Shown piece by piece: positions 33,414-46,261 of a stretch of 64,000 bases of DNA (position 1 is its first letter; every line of letters begins with the position of its first letter). The notes beneath the pieces were generated by a model. That model made no database searches. It was given only the letters and a program-made list of their open reading frames with translations, and was not told the origin of the DNA. Source of the DNA: Channallabes apus. Taxonomy: Eukaryota; Chordata; Actinopteri; Siluriformes; Clariidae. The DNA lies in NCBI GenBank assembly GCA_030522415.1, contig CM060104.1, positions 8,877,501 to 8,941,500 on the forward strand. The letters run 5' to 3'. A program made the translations under genes and the position numbers.

Positions 33414-35012
33414 CAAGGATCTAAGGCGGATGTTCTCTGCTAGGATCCTGCATTGTGCTACTGTAGTTCTTTAAAGGCAGGTGAAATCTAATGATATACA
33501 TAGATTTCTCTATATAATGGCTCATGGATACAATAGATGAAAAAAAAAAGTTTTTTTTTTTTTTTTTTACTATGCTGCACTTTTACAGTATGTACGTTAC
33601 AGAAAAGCTAGCAATGCAAGATTTGCATTTTTTCTTTTTTTAGAACAGTCTGTGAAGACTGGCAGAGAACAGAATCTTCCCGATTACCACATCAACATCT
33701 CAAGGATTGTGTACATGTCCACTTATTAACAGGTATTGCCTATTACGCAATACACCTCATAAATATATATTTTAAAACACATTAAATAAAAAGTTGGCAT
33801 GCCTGGATTTCAAGCAAAATGATAAAACATAATAAAAACAAATAAAATAAAAAGTTTTGGAACACAAATAAGTGTTGACCAAGCTGTAAATCCACAAATG
33901 CACAATAGCCGCAGGTCTTGAACACCCATTTAGGAAGGATAACAATTCTTCTAATTTACAAGCAGTGTTTGTTTCATTCAGCTATTTTTTGGGAGCAACT
34001 GATGCAGCTTTCACTGCCAAGTCGCCCACAGCAACTTCGGCACGGTCCCGTCAATCGCATGCTCCCTGCCTTTTCGAGTGTGACACCGAGAAAAAGAAAG
34101 TACCCACATCAGGAAGTGAATGAAATGCAGCCGCTGCCAGTGAGAATGTGTATGAATCAGACACCCCGCTGCACCCTATCGAACGCGCATAGCCGCCTCC
34201 TCAGCCGCAACAGAGCGCTTTGATAAGGTTAGTCATCCCCCAGTGGCGCTTCAAAGACTCTATAGTTTTTCCTTATGGGCACCTCTCCACACTCTCCTCG
34301 CTTTACCTTCTAGAAACAAAATCAGCGTTAATGAGTAAGTCTCTTTCTCTGCTTTTCAGGGGTGCCCTTTAACTGTACAGTACTTCACTATCCTTTCCCT
34401 GATCGAGTAAGAGAGGGAGAGAGATAAAGATGAAAGAGAGTGCGAGTCTCATGGTGAAACACTGAACAAGACTAACAGTTTTCTTAACTCGTAGTAGATC
34501 ATTACATCAACAGGTACCATTTTAAACTGATTGTCATAAAATCGGTTTTATTGAAATGTGGCAACAGAGATGATTTCAATCAGTGATTGCACTGATACAG
34601 TAAATATTTGTGTCCGAGCAAGTGTGTCGATTTTCCTGGGTCCACACACTTTTTAGTCAGGCAATTAACCAGCCTCATGTTTGGATACAACGCTTGTGTA
34701 ATAACATGCTTACTGGTACTGTACTAGCTACATTTGACAAAATTTGATGAGAATACAACAAAGAAAATTGCACAAGATAACATACATACCTTCAAATAAA
34801 AAGATAATTGCTGAGTAACTGAATGCTTCACTGACATCCCGATTTAAAGAAGCTATGCCATGACTGTTTGCCTAAGTAATGCTGTGTCATGAACAACATT
34901 CTTAGGAACCCATTTATAGACACAATTACACATACAGTACATGCAATTACCCTGTGCAAAAACCACCTCTGCTTCTCCTCCTCCTCCTCCTCAGATACGT
35001 TAGAGTACTCAC

Positions 35013-35191
35013 AGTAAAACCGTCTTGTAATTCCGCTTTGTGTCAGCTGTTCAAACAGAACCGTGTGCAGAAGAAGAGAGCCAGAAGACAATCCTCCACC
35101 CGCGTCCTCCTGCTCTTCACAGCTACAGCATGAATGAGAGCCACCAAGTGATACAGCGGATATGAATGTTTGCATTTGAGTGGGTGTAATT
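35013..35191 (-). other. candidate 5' non-coding exon of hivep3
   Basis: On the minus strand a long pyrimidine tract (35205-35260) leads to TTATTTCACAG at 35192, and 179 bp later TTTACT is followed by GTGAGTAC, a strong donor. The segment is on the same strand as hivep3 and 17 kb upstream of its start codon; HIVEP genes have several upstream untranslated exons. No conserved protein is encoded. Assignment is inference from splice signals only. Confidence 0.35.
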
Positions 35192-35747
35192 CTGTGAAAT
35201 AAGTGAGGAGGGAAGGAGGGGGAGAGAGAGAAAAAGAGTAAGAGAGAGTGAGTGAGGAAAATAAGGTGTAAAACAAGGACAGTCTCATTGATGCAAAGCA
35301 CCATTCTCACACAACACTGCGGTGCATCTTAGGCCTTTTGGCCTGATCGCCACCGCTCAGCTAAAGTACACAGATCTGAGCTAAATACCAAGGGGAATAG
35401 TTCTACATTCGTTCACTGAAGCATGTCCTTGGCCGAATGTGAAAGCTGTTATAATATAATAACAGCAGCTTTTTTTTTTTTAATAAACCTGAAACAATTA
35501 TAGTAAAGTAAGTTGCTTGGCTGCTATGGATGGTTCCACATGGAAACAGCCTAAATATCTGCATTTTCCAAAAACAGTTTATGCCCAAGATTGTTGCTTT
35601 AGTGAATAAGTTTATGTTGATACTGTATATTTGTGCATAACTACTGCTGAAATCAAACACTATCCTGTGGCTCATTCGAGAACTCCAGCAAAAAACACTT
35701 AGTACTGTTTGCCTTCACTCTGCTGTAATGATTCGTAATTCCACTAT

Positions 35748-35960
35748 CTGGTGTCGAGGCTGGTTCCTCTTGAGTTTTTTTTTCTTCTTCATGCCATTTC
35801 AGGGAGTTTTTCTTGCCAATGTTGCTGTTAGCCTTCTCATTAGTGACCTAAATATAAATCTACATCCGGGTTCTGTAAAGCTGTTTTTTTGCTATGAAGA
35901 CCAAGTTTTATTTCATTGCTTCATCTTTCTGTTTATTGCAAATTGACAGCTTTGTATATA
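35748..35960 (+). mobile_element. diverged L2-type LINE 3' fragment
   Basis: GGCTGGTTCCTCTTGAG, TTTCAGGGAGTTTTTCTTGC and TTCTGTAAAGCTG match, with divergence, the order of blocks in the LINE 3' ends at 9.3 and 25.05 kb. Confidence 0.5.
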
Positions 35961-36734
35961 GAATATTTTTTTATATTAAGCTAATATTACAATATAATCT
36001 TGGCTGTAAGTGTAACTATTATATTCTTTATTTTATGTCACTCTGATGACAAACATTAGCATTATATTTACATGAAAATGTAAGCCCTAACAAAGATGCT
36101 CAGTGAACTTTATGCTACTGTTACATATTCAATATACCCTCCACCTGATGTTACTCCATCAAAAATATCCCAAATACCATCCATCAAATGTACCCTGTTT
36201 TGCTGTTCTTACAGCAATGACAAACACAAAAGCTACTTGATCTTGTCCATCATGAGTTTTTTACAAGGCAGTGCCACATGGAGCACTTGTGACTTATTTT
36301 CACCATCAATACTATACTAATGTACTTTTAAAAATACTTGCTTGAATTATATATATTGTAAGTAAATATGGCACTATTTTGTAAACTGAATAACAATAAT
36401 AACAATCATAATCAATCATCATCATCGTCATCATCATCTACTTAGATCACTAGTTGTACGTTTCATACCATGAGTTAATTTCTATAACCCCCAGCTTGGC
36501 ACATGAATCTTAACGTAATTACAAACAAAATTTATTTTTAAGACAACAGTTATAAAATATAGTATGCCCTTCTCATAGTCAACTACGTCTGAGAGAAAAA
36601 ACAAGCCAAAAAAGTGCCCTTGTGCTCTTATTCAGTAAGCAGGATGGCTTAATTCCAGTAATTAGAAAGTGGCTATAAAATGCATGGCAGGATTTAAAAT
36701 GTATGGCAGGCATATTTAGTATTAGGACTTTAAG

Positions 36735-37330
36735 TACTTAGGGTCAACGGTCCAGAGCAATGGAGAGTGTGGAAAGGAGGTGAAGAGACGAGTACAGGCA
36801 GGTTGGAATGGGTGGAGAAAAGTTTCAGGTGTGTTGTGCGATAAAAGAGAATCAGCAAGAATGAAAGGAAAGGTGTACAGGACAGTGGTGAGACCAGCGA
36901 TGCTCTACGGCTTAGAGACAGTGGCACTGAAGAAAAGACAGGAGGCAGAGCTAGAGGTAGCAGAGCTGTTGAGGTTGAGGTTCTCCTTGGGAGTGACAAG
37001 GATGGAGAGGATCAAGAATCAGTTCATCAGAGGGACAACCCATGTGAGATGTTTTGGAGATAAAGTCAGAGAGGCCAGGATTGAGGTGGTTTGGACATGT
37101 TCAGAGGAGAGTGTGTGAATATATCGGTAGAAGGATGCTGAGGATTGAACTGCCAGGCAGGAGGTCTAGAGGAAGACCAAAGAGGAGATTTAAGGATGCA
37201 GTGAGAGAGGACATGAAGTTAGTTGGTGTGAGAGAAGAGGATGCAGAGGATAGGGTTAGATGGGGCAGGTGATTAGCTGTGGCGACCCCTGAAAGGGAAC
37301 AGCCGAAAGACAAAGAAGAAGAAGATTAGT
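36735..37330 (+). mobile_element. RTE-like LINE 3' end with reverse transcriptase relic
   Basis: Frame 36780-37118 reads AGWNGWRKVSGVLCDKRESA, then VYRTVVRPAMLYGLETVAL and EVAELLRLRFSLGVTRMERI, and a shifted frame from 37054 reads LRWFGHVQRRVCEYIGRRML and GRPKRRFKDAVREDMKLVGV. This is the C-terminal part of a widespread fish RTE-type reverse transcriptase, with a small indel near 37080. The 3' end has GTGGCGACCCCTGAAAGGGA followed by a GAAGAAGAAG tail. Confidence 0.85.
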
Positions 37331-37365
37331 ATGTATACTGTATATACATACACGTTACGTTTACA

Positions 37366-37740
<375 letters not shown>

Positions 37741-38214
37741 TATAATAAAGAATAATTGTTAAACTTATATATATATATTTCCTATGTTTTTGGGGGTGTT
37801 TATGCCTTGCGTTTTATTTTACTTTGTTGTTTTAATTATGCTTTTACAAACTCTGACTTGACTTTAAACAGCTTCTGCACATAACCTTGTTGACTAGAGT
37901 AACTACACAAGAATAGAATAGAATACTTTGGAAAACTGTGCCGGTTCTAAAAATATGCAGAAATGGGGATTTCCCACTGAACTGAAAAAAAAAAAAAAAA
38001 AAAAGACATTTCCTCACTGTTTACCAATAAGAAAAGCAGTGGAAACACGTCTGGACGTTTTTCATAAGATCTAAATCTAAACTAAGAGGGAACTGGTCAA
38101 CTTCTGAAACCTGACCCTTAACTGCCACAACTAGATAAAGCATTAACACGTGTAAGGCAGTGGAACAAAAATCTAAAGCACATACATTTACATTATTCAT
38201 TTTTCTTCAATAGC

Positions 38215-38490
38215 TGTTATATCTTGTTCAGAGTCTTTACTGGGAACACAGGGAACATGGAGGGAACACACCTCAAACCCATGACAAGGCACAATGCACA
38301 CTTACATTGATCCAGTCCATCTACTGATATTGAAAGGAACATACAGTATAGATGGAAAGTGGAGAACCCAAAGAAAACCCACAGAGACACAGGGAGAATA
38401 TGTGAACCTCGGCGCAGATCGTAACCTGAGCTCAGGATCAAACTGAGGACTCAGGAGCTGATGCTTCAGCTGCGCCACTGTGTCGCCTTT
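38215..38490 (-). mobile_element. tRNA-derived SINE, diverged subfamily
   Basis: The complement starts GGCGACACAGTGGCGCAGCT, then a B-box-like TTTGATCCTGAGC, then ATTCTCCCTGTGTCTCTGTG and GGGTTTTCTTTGGGTTCTCC, the V-SINE-type core. Diverged from the copies at 41 and 51 kb. Confidence 0.7.
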
Positions 38491-40430
38491 CAGATTTTCA
38501 TTTCAAGTAAATTAATATTCAAGTTCCACTAACATTTCAAAAGCAAGCTGAATCTACAGTAGCATCCATACTGCAAACTTTGTTTCACCATTTCTAATTT
38601 ATATTAACCATCTCACATTCCATCCTAGGCCTAAAGTTAATTTGTGCATTATTTTGGCATTTGTGCATTATTAACTTGAGGCTAGACACATAACTGGGAC
38701 TAACCCAAGTCGAGTCACAGAAGTAGCTTATGTTGACAGCGTGACCACTGGTTGACCTTACTCAAGTTTTGCTGCAAAAATCACAGGCTGTGTATCCTCA
38801 GTTGTAACTCTTGGCCCTTATAATCACCAAATGTTTATATTCACAAGCTTTCTTTTCTGTGTGCACATTGGTCTTCTCCTCTCCCTCTACTTCTCCATCT
38901 CTATCAATCATGCTCAAAGAATGTGTTGTTGGGGATGACGGTCAGCTGTGTGCAGGACATTGTGCACCCCATTGTGCATGCCGTGTGGCAGTGACCGTAT
39001 TGTGTGCAGCTGAATGCGATCTCTGTGGTCATCGGCATCACCCTGCCGGGACCACACACCACACATCGGCCATACTGTACTCCTCTGCGAAGGGAATTCG
39101 CACTTCCGTCACCTTTGTCTTCTGTTTTCCCAACAAGAGATGGGGTTTCTGAAAGACAACAGAGGCTGTGTTGGCATGAGCGACAAGATGAAGCTGTTCA
39201 CACACAGGCATGACAGACTGTGGCGTTACTTGATCATCCCTCAGAAATGGCTCCACATTATTAAAGGTCATATGAAGTACCGTAGGCTACCTACTGTATG
39301 CCATGTTTTTTTTACTGTCCCACAATATTATAAGCTTTGAATTGATCTCAGGAAGGCAACACCAAGCATGTTGATAACAATAAATGCTTTCTGCTTCTGA
39401 GTGCATCATTGCTGACAAAGTTTGACTCCAGCTGTCTTATAAGAAATGTACTCTGGAAATGCATCAAGTGATTCTGGTGACAGATGGTGATCGCAATAAA
39501 TAGTGTAAAAAGATTTGACTGGCAGCAGCAAAATACTACATTGTTAGTGTCTTGAAAATGAACTGTTTGTCAAAATCAAAGTTGCATTCCAGTCACATTG
39601 TGCAAGAGATATTATCAGCTACAGTAGATAATCAAGCAAACACACAAAACGGCACTGAAACCTATTATAAACGATTAATGGCCTTATTCAGACCTAAATC
39701 GACAAGAAAAACAGTTGGCATGACTGCTGGAGAAGCCAGATGTACAGTAAGGGCATCAGTCAGACATGGTCAGATGGCTCTCCCCACCCCACAGATGTTG
39801 CAGCAGCTGAGTGCTCACTTGCTGTACTCCAGATGATTGGGTAACATTCTCCGATGTCAGACTCACCTCCTAATGACTTCTGTTCCTTAGGGATTTCCTG
39901 ATCTGCTCTTATGCAACCTATTACGTAATCCAGTACACTGAGTAGGGATGCACTGATATCTTGCTCGTTTACTCATTCAATTAAATTTAGATGCATGTGA
40001 CCTACGGTTCCATTGGCATGAGAATAATTGACACACAAATCTTCCACACCTAACTGAGCAAAAGTAACAGCTTTTAACCTGTATAGTGTTTTTGATGATC
40101 AGCATCAATGAAGGACAGCAAGGGCTTATAATGTGAAAAATAAAATAAATTTCATTTCGCTTTACTTATAGTTGTAAAGAATTGGAACAAAACTCACTTT
40201 TCTTCACTTGACCCATAATAATTAAGAAGCTGATTTATTAATAATAGGGTACTCATTTTGGTTTCAGTATAAATATCAAGAATTACCAAAAAAGAAAAAG
40301 ACTTAAGTGTATGGTTAGTGACTGTTAGTAATGGCACTAAAACAGAATCAGACTTTGGAGCCAGGCACAATCAACTGTTTTGAGATGAAGCATATTAGGA
40401 ATATGCGCTATGGAATTATGAGTAACTGTC
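38491..40430. other. gene-free stretch
   Basis: No gene supported. A GC-richer part at 38920-39190 has short open frames (one containing QLNAISVVIGITLPG) that I do not recognise. The rest is AT-rich unique sequence. Confidence 0.4.
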
Positions 40431-40439
40431 ACCCATATA

Positions 40440-40824
40440 GTCAAGATCCGAGCACGCGTGTACTGTTTACTATAACATTGCGATCATGTGTATGTGCACA
40501 CGAAGAAAGCAAAAGCAAGTGTCATTAGAGGGGTTCGTTGTTAAACAAGTTTCCCGAAAGTAGTGTTTCCATTAGAATGTGCGTGTCTGTGTTTGTGTTT
40601 GTATAGGCATGCACACATGTGTTAGTGTGTGTGAAGGTGAGAGGAGAGGAAGAGGGAGGGGTCTACTGTGTAGGACACATTTCACACAAACAGAAACACT
40701 GCTCTGTCTGGATTTTTTTCAAAGGTGAAGTGCAGCAGTGATTCCGTTAGTGTGTGTGCACATGCGCGATTGTCACTGGAGAGGATCCATGTTAAAAGTA
40801 GTTTCCAACAGAGCAGTGTTTCTG

Positions 40825-40892
<68 letters not shown>

Positions 40893-41520
40893 TGTGAGTG
40901 ATTGAGAGAGAGAAAGTCGTCCTACACAGTAGCCCCCTCCCTCCTCTTAAATTTTAATTTTATATAAATTATTTTTATTAGAATATTTTTATGTTGTAAA
41001 ACAAATCATCGTAGTTTCCCTTATTTCTGATGGGGAAAAGTCGCTTTGATATACAAGTGTTCTGATATATAAGCACGCTTCCAGAACGAATTCATTCATT
41101 CATTTTCTATACCGCTTAATCCTGTGTTCAGGGTCGCGGGGGACCTGGAGCCTATCCCAGGAGACTTCGGGCACTAGGCAGGGTACACCCTGGACAGGGT
41201 GCCAATCCATCGCAGGGCACACACACATACACACACTCACACACCCAATCACACACTACGGGCAAATTAGGAACGCCAATTAGCCTAACCTGCATATCTT
41301 TGGACTGGGGGAGGAAACCGGAGTACACGGAGGAAACCCACCAAGCACGGGGAGAACATGCAAACTCCATGTACACAGAGACGAGAATCGAGTCTGGCCG
41401 GGGAATCGAACCCAGACCCTGGAGGTGCAAGGCGACAGTGCTAATCACTACACCACCGCGCCGCCATATTCCAGAACGAATTATGCTCGCAAAATAGATT
41501 TGACTGTAATAGAGTTGTGC
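40440..41520. repeat. complex fish repeat with internal direct and inverted repeats, split by a SINE
   Basis: Related 60-bp units lie at about 40524-40583 and 40776-40835 (each with GTTAAA, AGTGTTTC and GTTAG/ATTAG followed by TG-rich DNA). An inverted pair GGTCTACTGTGTAGGAC (40661-40677) / GTCCTACACAGTAGCC (40918-40934) brackets a (GT)n run (40828-40890). The right part (GATATACAAGTGTTC, ATTATGCTCGC) looks like the terminal region of an inverted-repeat element related to the MITE at 60.5 kb. The SINE at 41093 is nested in it. Confidence 0.5.
41093..41468 (-). mobile_element. full-length V-SINE-like element with 14-bp target duplication
   Basis: Minus-strand SINE: head at 41468 (complement GGCGGCGCGGTGGTGTAGTG with A box, then GGGTTCGATTCC as B box), core, CA-rich spacer, then tail (AATG)n at 41093. 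It is flanked by perfect TTCCAGAACGAATT copies at 41079-41092 and 41469-41482. The perfect duplication means a fairly recent insertion. Confidence 0.92.
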
Positions 41521-43049
41521 ATGTTGGAGTGTTTAATGGTTGTGCTACAGTAACTACAGAGGCAAGCAGTGTTGCACTTTCTCCCAGCCTCTATACAATA
41601 GCCTAGTCTCTAGACTGTTTGTGTTCCCTGACAGAGGGTGTGTTGGGGGCTTGTTTTCAGAGCCCACAAGATACAGGAGTCCTTTGTGTCCTCTCATGTA
41701 GCCACACAGTCTCACTTGAAAGTGCGTGGCCTGAGGGTGGTGGTGTGGAAAGCAAAAATAGACCCCATCCTGAATGAATAAACATCAACACCTGAAGAGG
41801 TGCAACCTCCACAACCTATTTACACTTTTATTGTGGGCAAGGGAATCGTAACTGACCCGCTACACTCGATCTCCAGCATTCAAGCCAACAACAATTTAAC
41901 TTACGACCTCTTTTCTCCCCAACAACGGGACACTTCTCCATCATTACTCTTCATTCTGTGGTGACAGAATGATCAGTAACTTGTTATTAAATGTTTTGAT
42001 GGCATTGTTGGGCATGTAACGTAGTTATGCATGCTCTGAAGGTGGGGGCGACAGACTTGGCTTGCCAAATGTTCATATCAAATTTTATGAGGGACGTTTA
42101 TGTTGTTTTGGCAGAATGCTGAACTGCAATTTAGACTAAATTATTGGTCTTGGACTGTGCAGACAGGCACACAGATGGAATATATTTTTGTGCTGGTTTC
42201 CCAGAAAACCGAAGGATCTGTGAAAAGTGTTAAAGGTAAAAATGGAGCTTTCTTAGAAAAAACATTTACATGGGGAGTTCATGTGTAAGAGTGAAGAAGG
42301 CCAACATAATGAAATCTAGAGTAGACGTGTCTATATAAAAATAAGGCAAAAAAAAACAAAAAAAAAAAACAATACAAACAGCTCGATTCAGCATTCGGGT
42401 CACATTGTTTGTCAGGTGTTATCAGATAGTGTGTGAAAATGGCTCACCCTGTTGCCTCACTCCAGAAAGAGCAGAACATTCACCACATGACTAGTAAATT
42501 GCCATGCACAGATATGCTCACTCGTACAGTAAGCTTCACTGAGCTGCCTCTTAATGGACTTCTCGAAGCAAGTCCTTAGTTTTCTTTTATAGGAGATCAA
42601 TACATTTTTTCTTCTGACCCGACATCTGATCCCATAAAGCTCTGACAGACTTCCCCTCTGCGATCTCCCTGCATTGCATTAAACCCAAGTCTTATTCTCT
42701 TACACTCTCCAGGGTAGGGCAGGGATGTTTTACTGTATAGAGTATTATTATTTTATTTATTATATTATTATTCTAGAGAGTATATTTTACAAAGTAATGA
42801 TGATGATGACCTCTAAATACAATACAAATGTACAGTTACGTTTCATCATTAATGTGGTTCTTACAAAGTTTTTTCTGGCAGGTTAAGAAGTTCAAGAGAC
42901 AATCATTGTGATTCAACTCCTTATACTTCTAGAGAACCTCAGAGTATAGCAACCGCGAACTTAAGTGGCACAAATTAATATGACAATAAATCATCTGAGG
43001 AGGCACAACTCAAGCATAGGGTATGAGTATGAGTTCACGTTCAGTTGAA
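41521..43049. other. gene-free stretch
   Basis: No gene or known repeat recognised. It contains an A-rich run near 42345-42370 and AT-rich sequence near 42740-42790. Confidence 0.4.
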
Positions 43050-43060
43050 AATGTTATTCA

Positions 43061-43545
43061 GCCTCCAAGTGGCGCAGTCGGTAAAAGCGCTCGCTCGATC
43101 ACCCGTAGATTGCAGGTTCGAACCCCGGGTGATGCTGTTTTCCTCTCACAGCCGGAGGCCTTGAGAGAGCTAAATTGGCCGAGCTCTCTCATCGGGGAGG
43201 GATGAGAGGTATTAGTGCTCCCACATTAATTGCACGGCTCTACGCCATTCGGGGCGTCTGCGAGCTCGCGCACGCGGAGGGAGCGGATAGCGCTGACCTC
43301 GAGTGTGTTACGACGCCCTCAACAGTCCGTGAACGAGCAGTTCGAAAAGATGCGGTCGGCTGGCGTCACGTGGTTCGGAGGAAACACGTGATAATCTTCG
43401 GTCCTCCCGGCTGAGTGGTTGTAGTAGCCTTAATGTGGGAGCCCCCTAGTGACGGGGAGGAATTGGACACGACTAAATTAGGGAGAAAATCGGGGAAAAA
43501 GAATTGGACAGGACTAAATTTATAAAAAATAAAATTAAAAAAAAG
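43061..43545 (+). mobile_element. second SINE type (tRNA-derived), full length
   Basis: Starts GCCTCCAAGTGGCGCAGTCG with an A box, then GGTTCGAACCCCGGG as B box, a GC-rich body (GAGTGTGTTACGACGCCCTC, TCACGTGGTTCGGAGGAAAC), then AATTGGACACGACTAAATTA and an A-rich tail. Perfect 11-bp duplications AATGTTATTCA lie at 43050-43060 and 43546-43556. An open frame across the body is an artefact of its GC content. Confidence 0.9.
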
Positions 43546-43556
43546 AATGTTATTCA

Positions 43557-45114
43557 AGGAAAAAAAATAAATCTTTCTTCTCTGATGCCCTATTGATTAT
43601 GAGGGCCAAGAAAAGCTCTGACTGGGGAAAATAATGCGGCTAACCCAAAGAGCCAGATGGAGGAATATATGAGAGCAAAAGTGGCGAGAGCCCTGAAGAG
43701 GAAATGAGAAAAAAAAAAAAAAAAAAAAAAACATATTTGTTATGAAAGAGTCAGACAGAAACTTTCAACTGTAATGACAATTTTCATAAGAATCATCATC
43801 TATCGGGCAAAAGTCTGAGGGTTAGAACAAGGAAGTAAAAGAAAAAAAGTGTGATGTGTCATACGCTAGAAGAAAAGATATTAATAGAAAGAGGAAGTTC
43901 CATATTTAGTAACCACCCACGGATCTCTTTAAGCCTACTCATTTTGCTGTCACTGTGGCAGATGAAACTAAAGGGAAACCACAAAGCAACAATGCTACAA
44001 TATTCCTACAGTCAACAAAAGCATGCCCTAGATATCTAGGAAGTGGTCACGGAGGCAGGTAGTTGGCGTGACACAAGAAAGTGTTCGGAGTGAGTGGGCG
44101 TACCAGTCTGCTTTCATACATTGTGCGGTAAAATGTAAAAAAAAAAAAAAAATCAGCTTTTTTTGAAGGGAAAAAAAAAATTATATATGGTGTAAAACTG
44201 GTTTTAATAGTCTAATTACACAAATAATAATTAATACTGTTACTTATTATTAAAATCAAGAAGCATTAGCATTAGCACTAAATTAATATAAATATAATAA
44301 CAAATAAAAAAAACGAACTTAAATAATAGTCAGAGAAAATCTCCTGTAACCACATCCGCAGCTGAGCAAGCCTACATGGAGGTCATCACCTTTCGCTGGA
44401 GAACCGAAGCTTTAGTGCCAAATGGAAGGTAAAGAGAAGGCCTTGAGACACTGTGGCTTTTCTAATTAAAATGTTAATTCAATCTGTCTCATGAACAGGC
44501 CTCGACCTCAACCTCCGTTCTATACAAAGCACAAGGAGCAGCAGAGGGTGAACATGCAGCACTGCTCAACCATATACAAAATAACAAGAACAGGCTGCAG
44601 GATGTGAGCCAGCTTCCAACCACAAACACCCCACCCTGCTGGGCACTAAGAGGCCCTGCTAAGTGGAAAGCATACTCACTCCGAAGTCAATTTATCCGCT
44701 CCGTCACCTTCGCCATGCATACAAGTGCATCCATTCATACACATGCTGCAGAGCTTATACTCTGGTCCCTAAGTGACATTCGGCAGCAGTGGCTTGCATG
44801 TAGCACTAAAGCAAGCTTTGAGTAGTGTTCACGAGTCTCTACGAGTAGCTCAAATGCATATCTATATGTAAACTGACATGATTTGCATCAGGTAGGTACA
44901 CCTGACATCGCATGCACAAGGTTCTTCTGTATTCTAACAATAACCTTTTTGTTTAACACACAGTTCACAAACGGTACACATGATAAAAGCGTGTGTTGGT
45001 TTAAATGAGACAAGATTTACTATTTATAATGATTATAAAGACAATATCACCTCAATGGAGCAATTTTTGCAGGAAGAGTGATGAGTGAGTTACAAAGTGC
45101 AGTATTCATTTACA
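43557..45114. other. gene-free stretch
   Basis: AT-rich with A tracts at about 43710-43731 and 44138-44152. No gene or clear element recognised. Confidence 0.4.
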
Positions 45115-45400
45115 GTATCTTAGTAGGTGCTTTATCCTCAACAGGTTCAAAGTGACTTCTGAGAACACTCAGGCAGGAAGGGAAGGCAGGAAAATTTACC
45201 TTCAATGAGATGCCGGTCTATTTTCGAGGGCACAGCACATACAAACACACAAACAGCTGCAGGGGAAGCAAAGAACCCAAAGGAAACTCAGGCACACATT
45301 GCTAGAACATGCGATACAGCAAGTAGCCCAAGCTCAGGCTTGAACAAGCAACCATGGAGCGGTGAGAAGGCAACACTACACTGCGAGTGCACCCTTAACA
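45115..45400 (-). mobile_element. diverged V-SINE-like element
   Basis: On the minus strand GGTTGCTTGTTCAAGCC (B-box position), CAGCTGTTTGTGTGTTTGTA and the AAAGGAAACTCAGGCACAC core (plus strand) keep the order of the SINE family but are strongly diverged. Confidence 0.45.
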
Positions 45401-45674
45401 CATTTGGATACCAATATCAGAAAACAGTGGTACAACAAAATGTTCAACCTGTTATCTGGAAATTGCAAGTTCAAATTACGATGAATCCCACAGCCAGGAG
45501 TCCTAGGGAACAAAATTGTCTATGCCCTTTATGGGGCCATGTGACACATCTGGTCTTCCATATTGATATCAACGGTACTTTACATCACCAATCACAGGCT
45601 TTTTTGAGCCAGAACAAGCGGGAACATGGCGTTTTCTCAGTGTGTCCCTAACATAGTATGAGCAGAAGAATATT

Positions 45675-46255
45675 GCCTCTTTTCCACTGCATAGTACGGC
45701 ACGACACGGTTCAGTTCAACTCACTTCGGTTCGGCGCAGTTCGGCTCGGTTTGCGCTTCCACTGCAGTGTAGTAACACTTTAGCGTGGGCGGGATTACTC
45801 ACGTGTCGTTTAGTCGTGGCGCCGCTACTGCCGTGACGTCATCGTAAACGCGCCACAAACAAACACACAACAATGGAGCATATCGACGGCATGGTGTTCT
45901 TCATTCTCGGCATGTGGATGTTTTTAACAGCGAGACGAAGGAGTTTGTTTCAAAAGAGGCCGACGGTTAATACAAAAAGGTGCGTGCGATCCTTCTCTGG
46001 CTGTTCTAAATATAGCGGTTCTGTTGTGTCTCGTATCGCAAGTTCGGTGACGCAGTAATGACGATTTTCTCCGGCTAATCAGTGACCAGCAGAGTTTGCA
46101 CGTCACGTTTTGGTAACGGTTCGGCGCGCTTGGAACATCGGCTGAGGTGGTACTGAAAAAAGGACCAGGTACCAGGTACTGTTCCCAGTGGAAAACCCCC
46201 CAAAAGTGAGTAGAACTGAACCGTGTCGTGCCGTACTATGCAGTGGAAAAGCGCC
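45675..46255. mobile_element. long-inverted-repeat DNA element, copy 1
   Basis: About 581 bp with inverted ends near 40 bp: CTTTTCCACTGCATAGTACG followed by GCACGACACGGTTCAGTT on the left, its complement on the right. The interior includes GTTCTTCATTCTCGGCATGT and a TACCAGGTACTGTTCCCAGT segment. A short plus frame (MEHIDGMVFFILGM...RRRSLF) may be a relic or chance. A second copy lies at 59815-60402. Superfamily unknown; no clear target duplication seen. Confidence 0.8.
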
Positions 46256-46261
46256 ATAAGG

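Larger units (their letters stand above)
33420..36730. other. gene-poor stretch with one candidate exon
   Basis: Mostly AT-rich. It includes an A/T tract at 33541-33569, a GC-richer unique segment at 34020-34260, the candidate exon at 35013-35191 and an L2-like 3' fragment near 35748-35960. No other feature recognised. Confidence 0.5.

Noticed and set aside
33541..33569. A-run followed by long T-run
   Set aside because: A simple low-complexity tract; no matching transcription unit for a terminator.
34828..35310. 160-residue minus-strand open frame around the candidate exon
   Set aside because: It reads through splice-like sites and a pyrimidine tract, has a poly-Glu run from a CTC repeat and no recognisable domain; I treat only the inner segment as a possible non-coding exon.
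38920..39270. Overlapping short frames in a GC-richer segment (QLNAISVVIGITLPG)
   Set aside because: No frame stays open with a recognisable domain; I could not tie it to a family, so it is not called a gene.
43175..43414. 79-residue frame in GC-rich DNA
   Set aside because: It lies inside the second SINE type; SINEs do not encode proteins.
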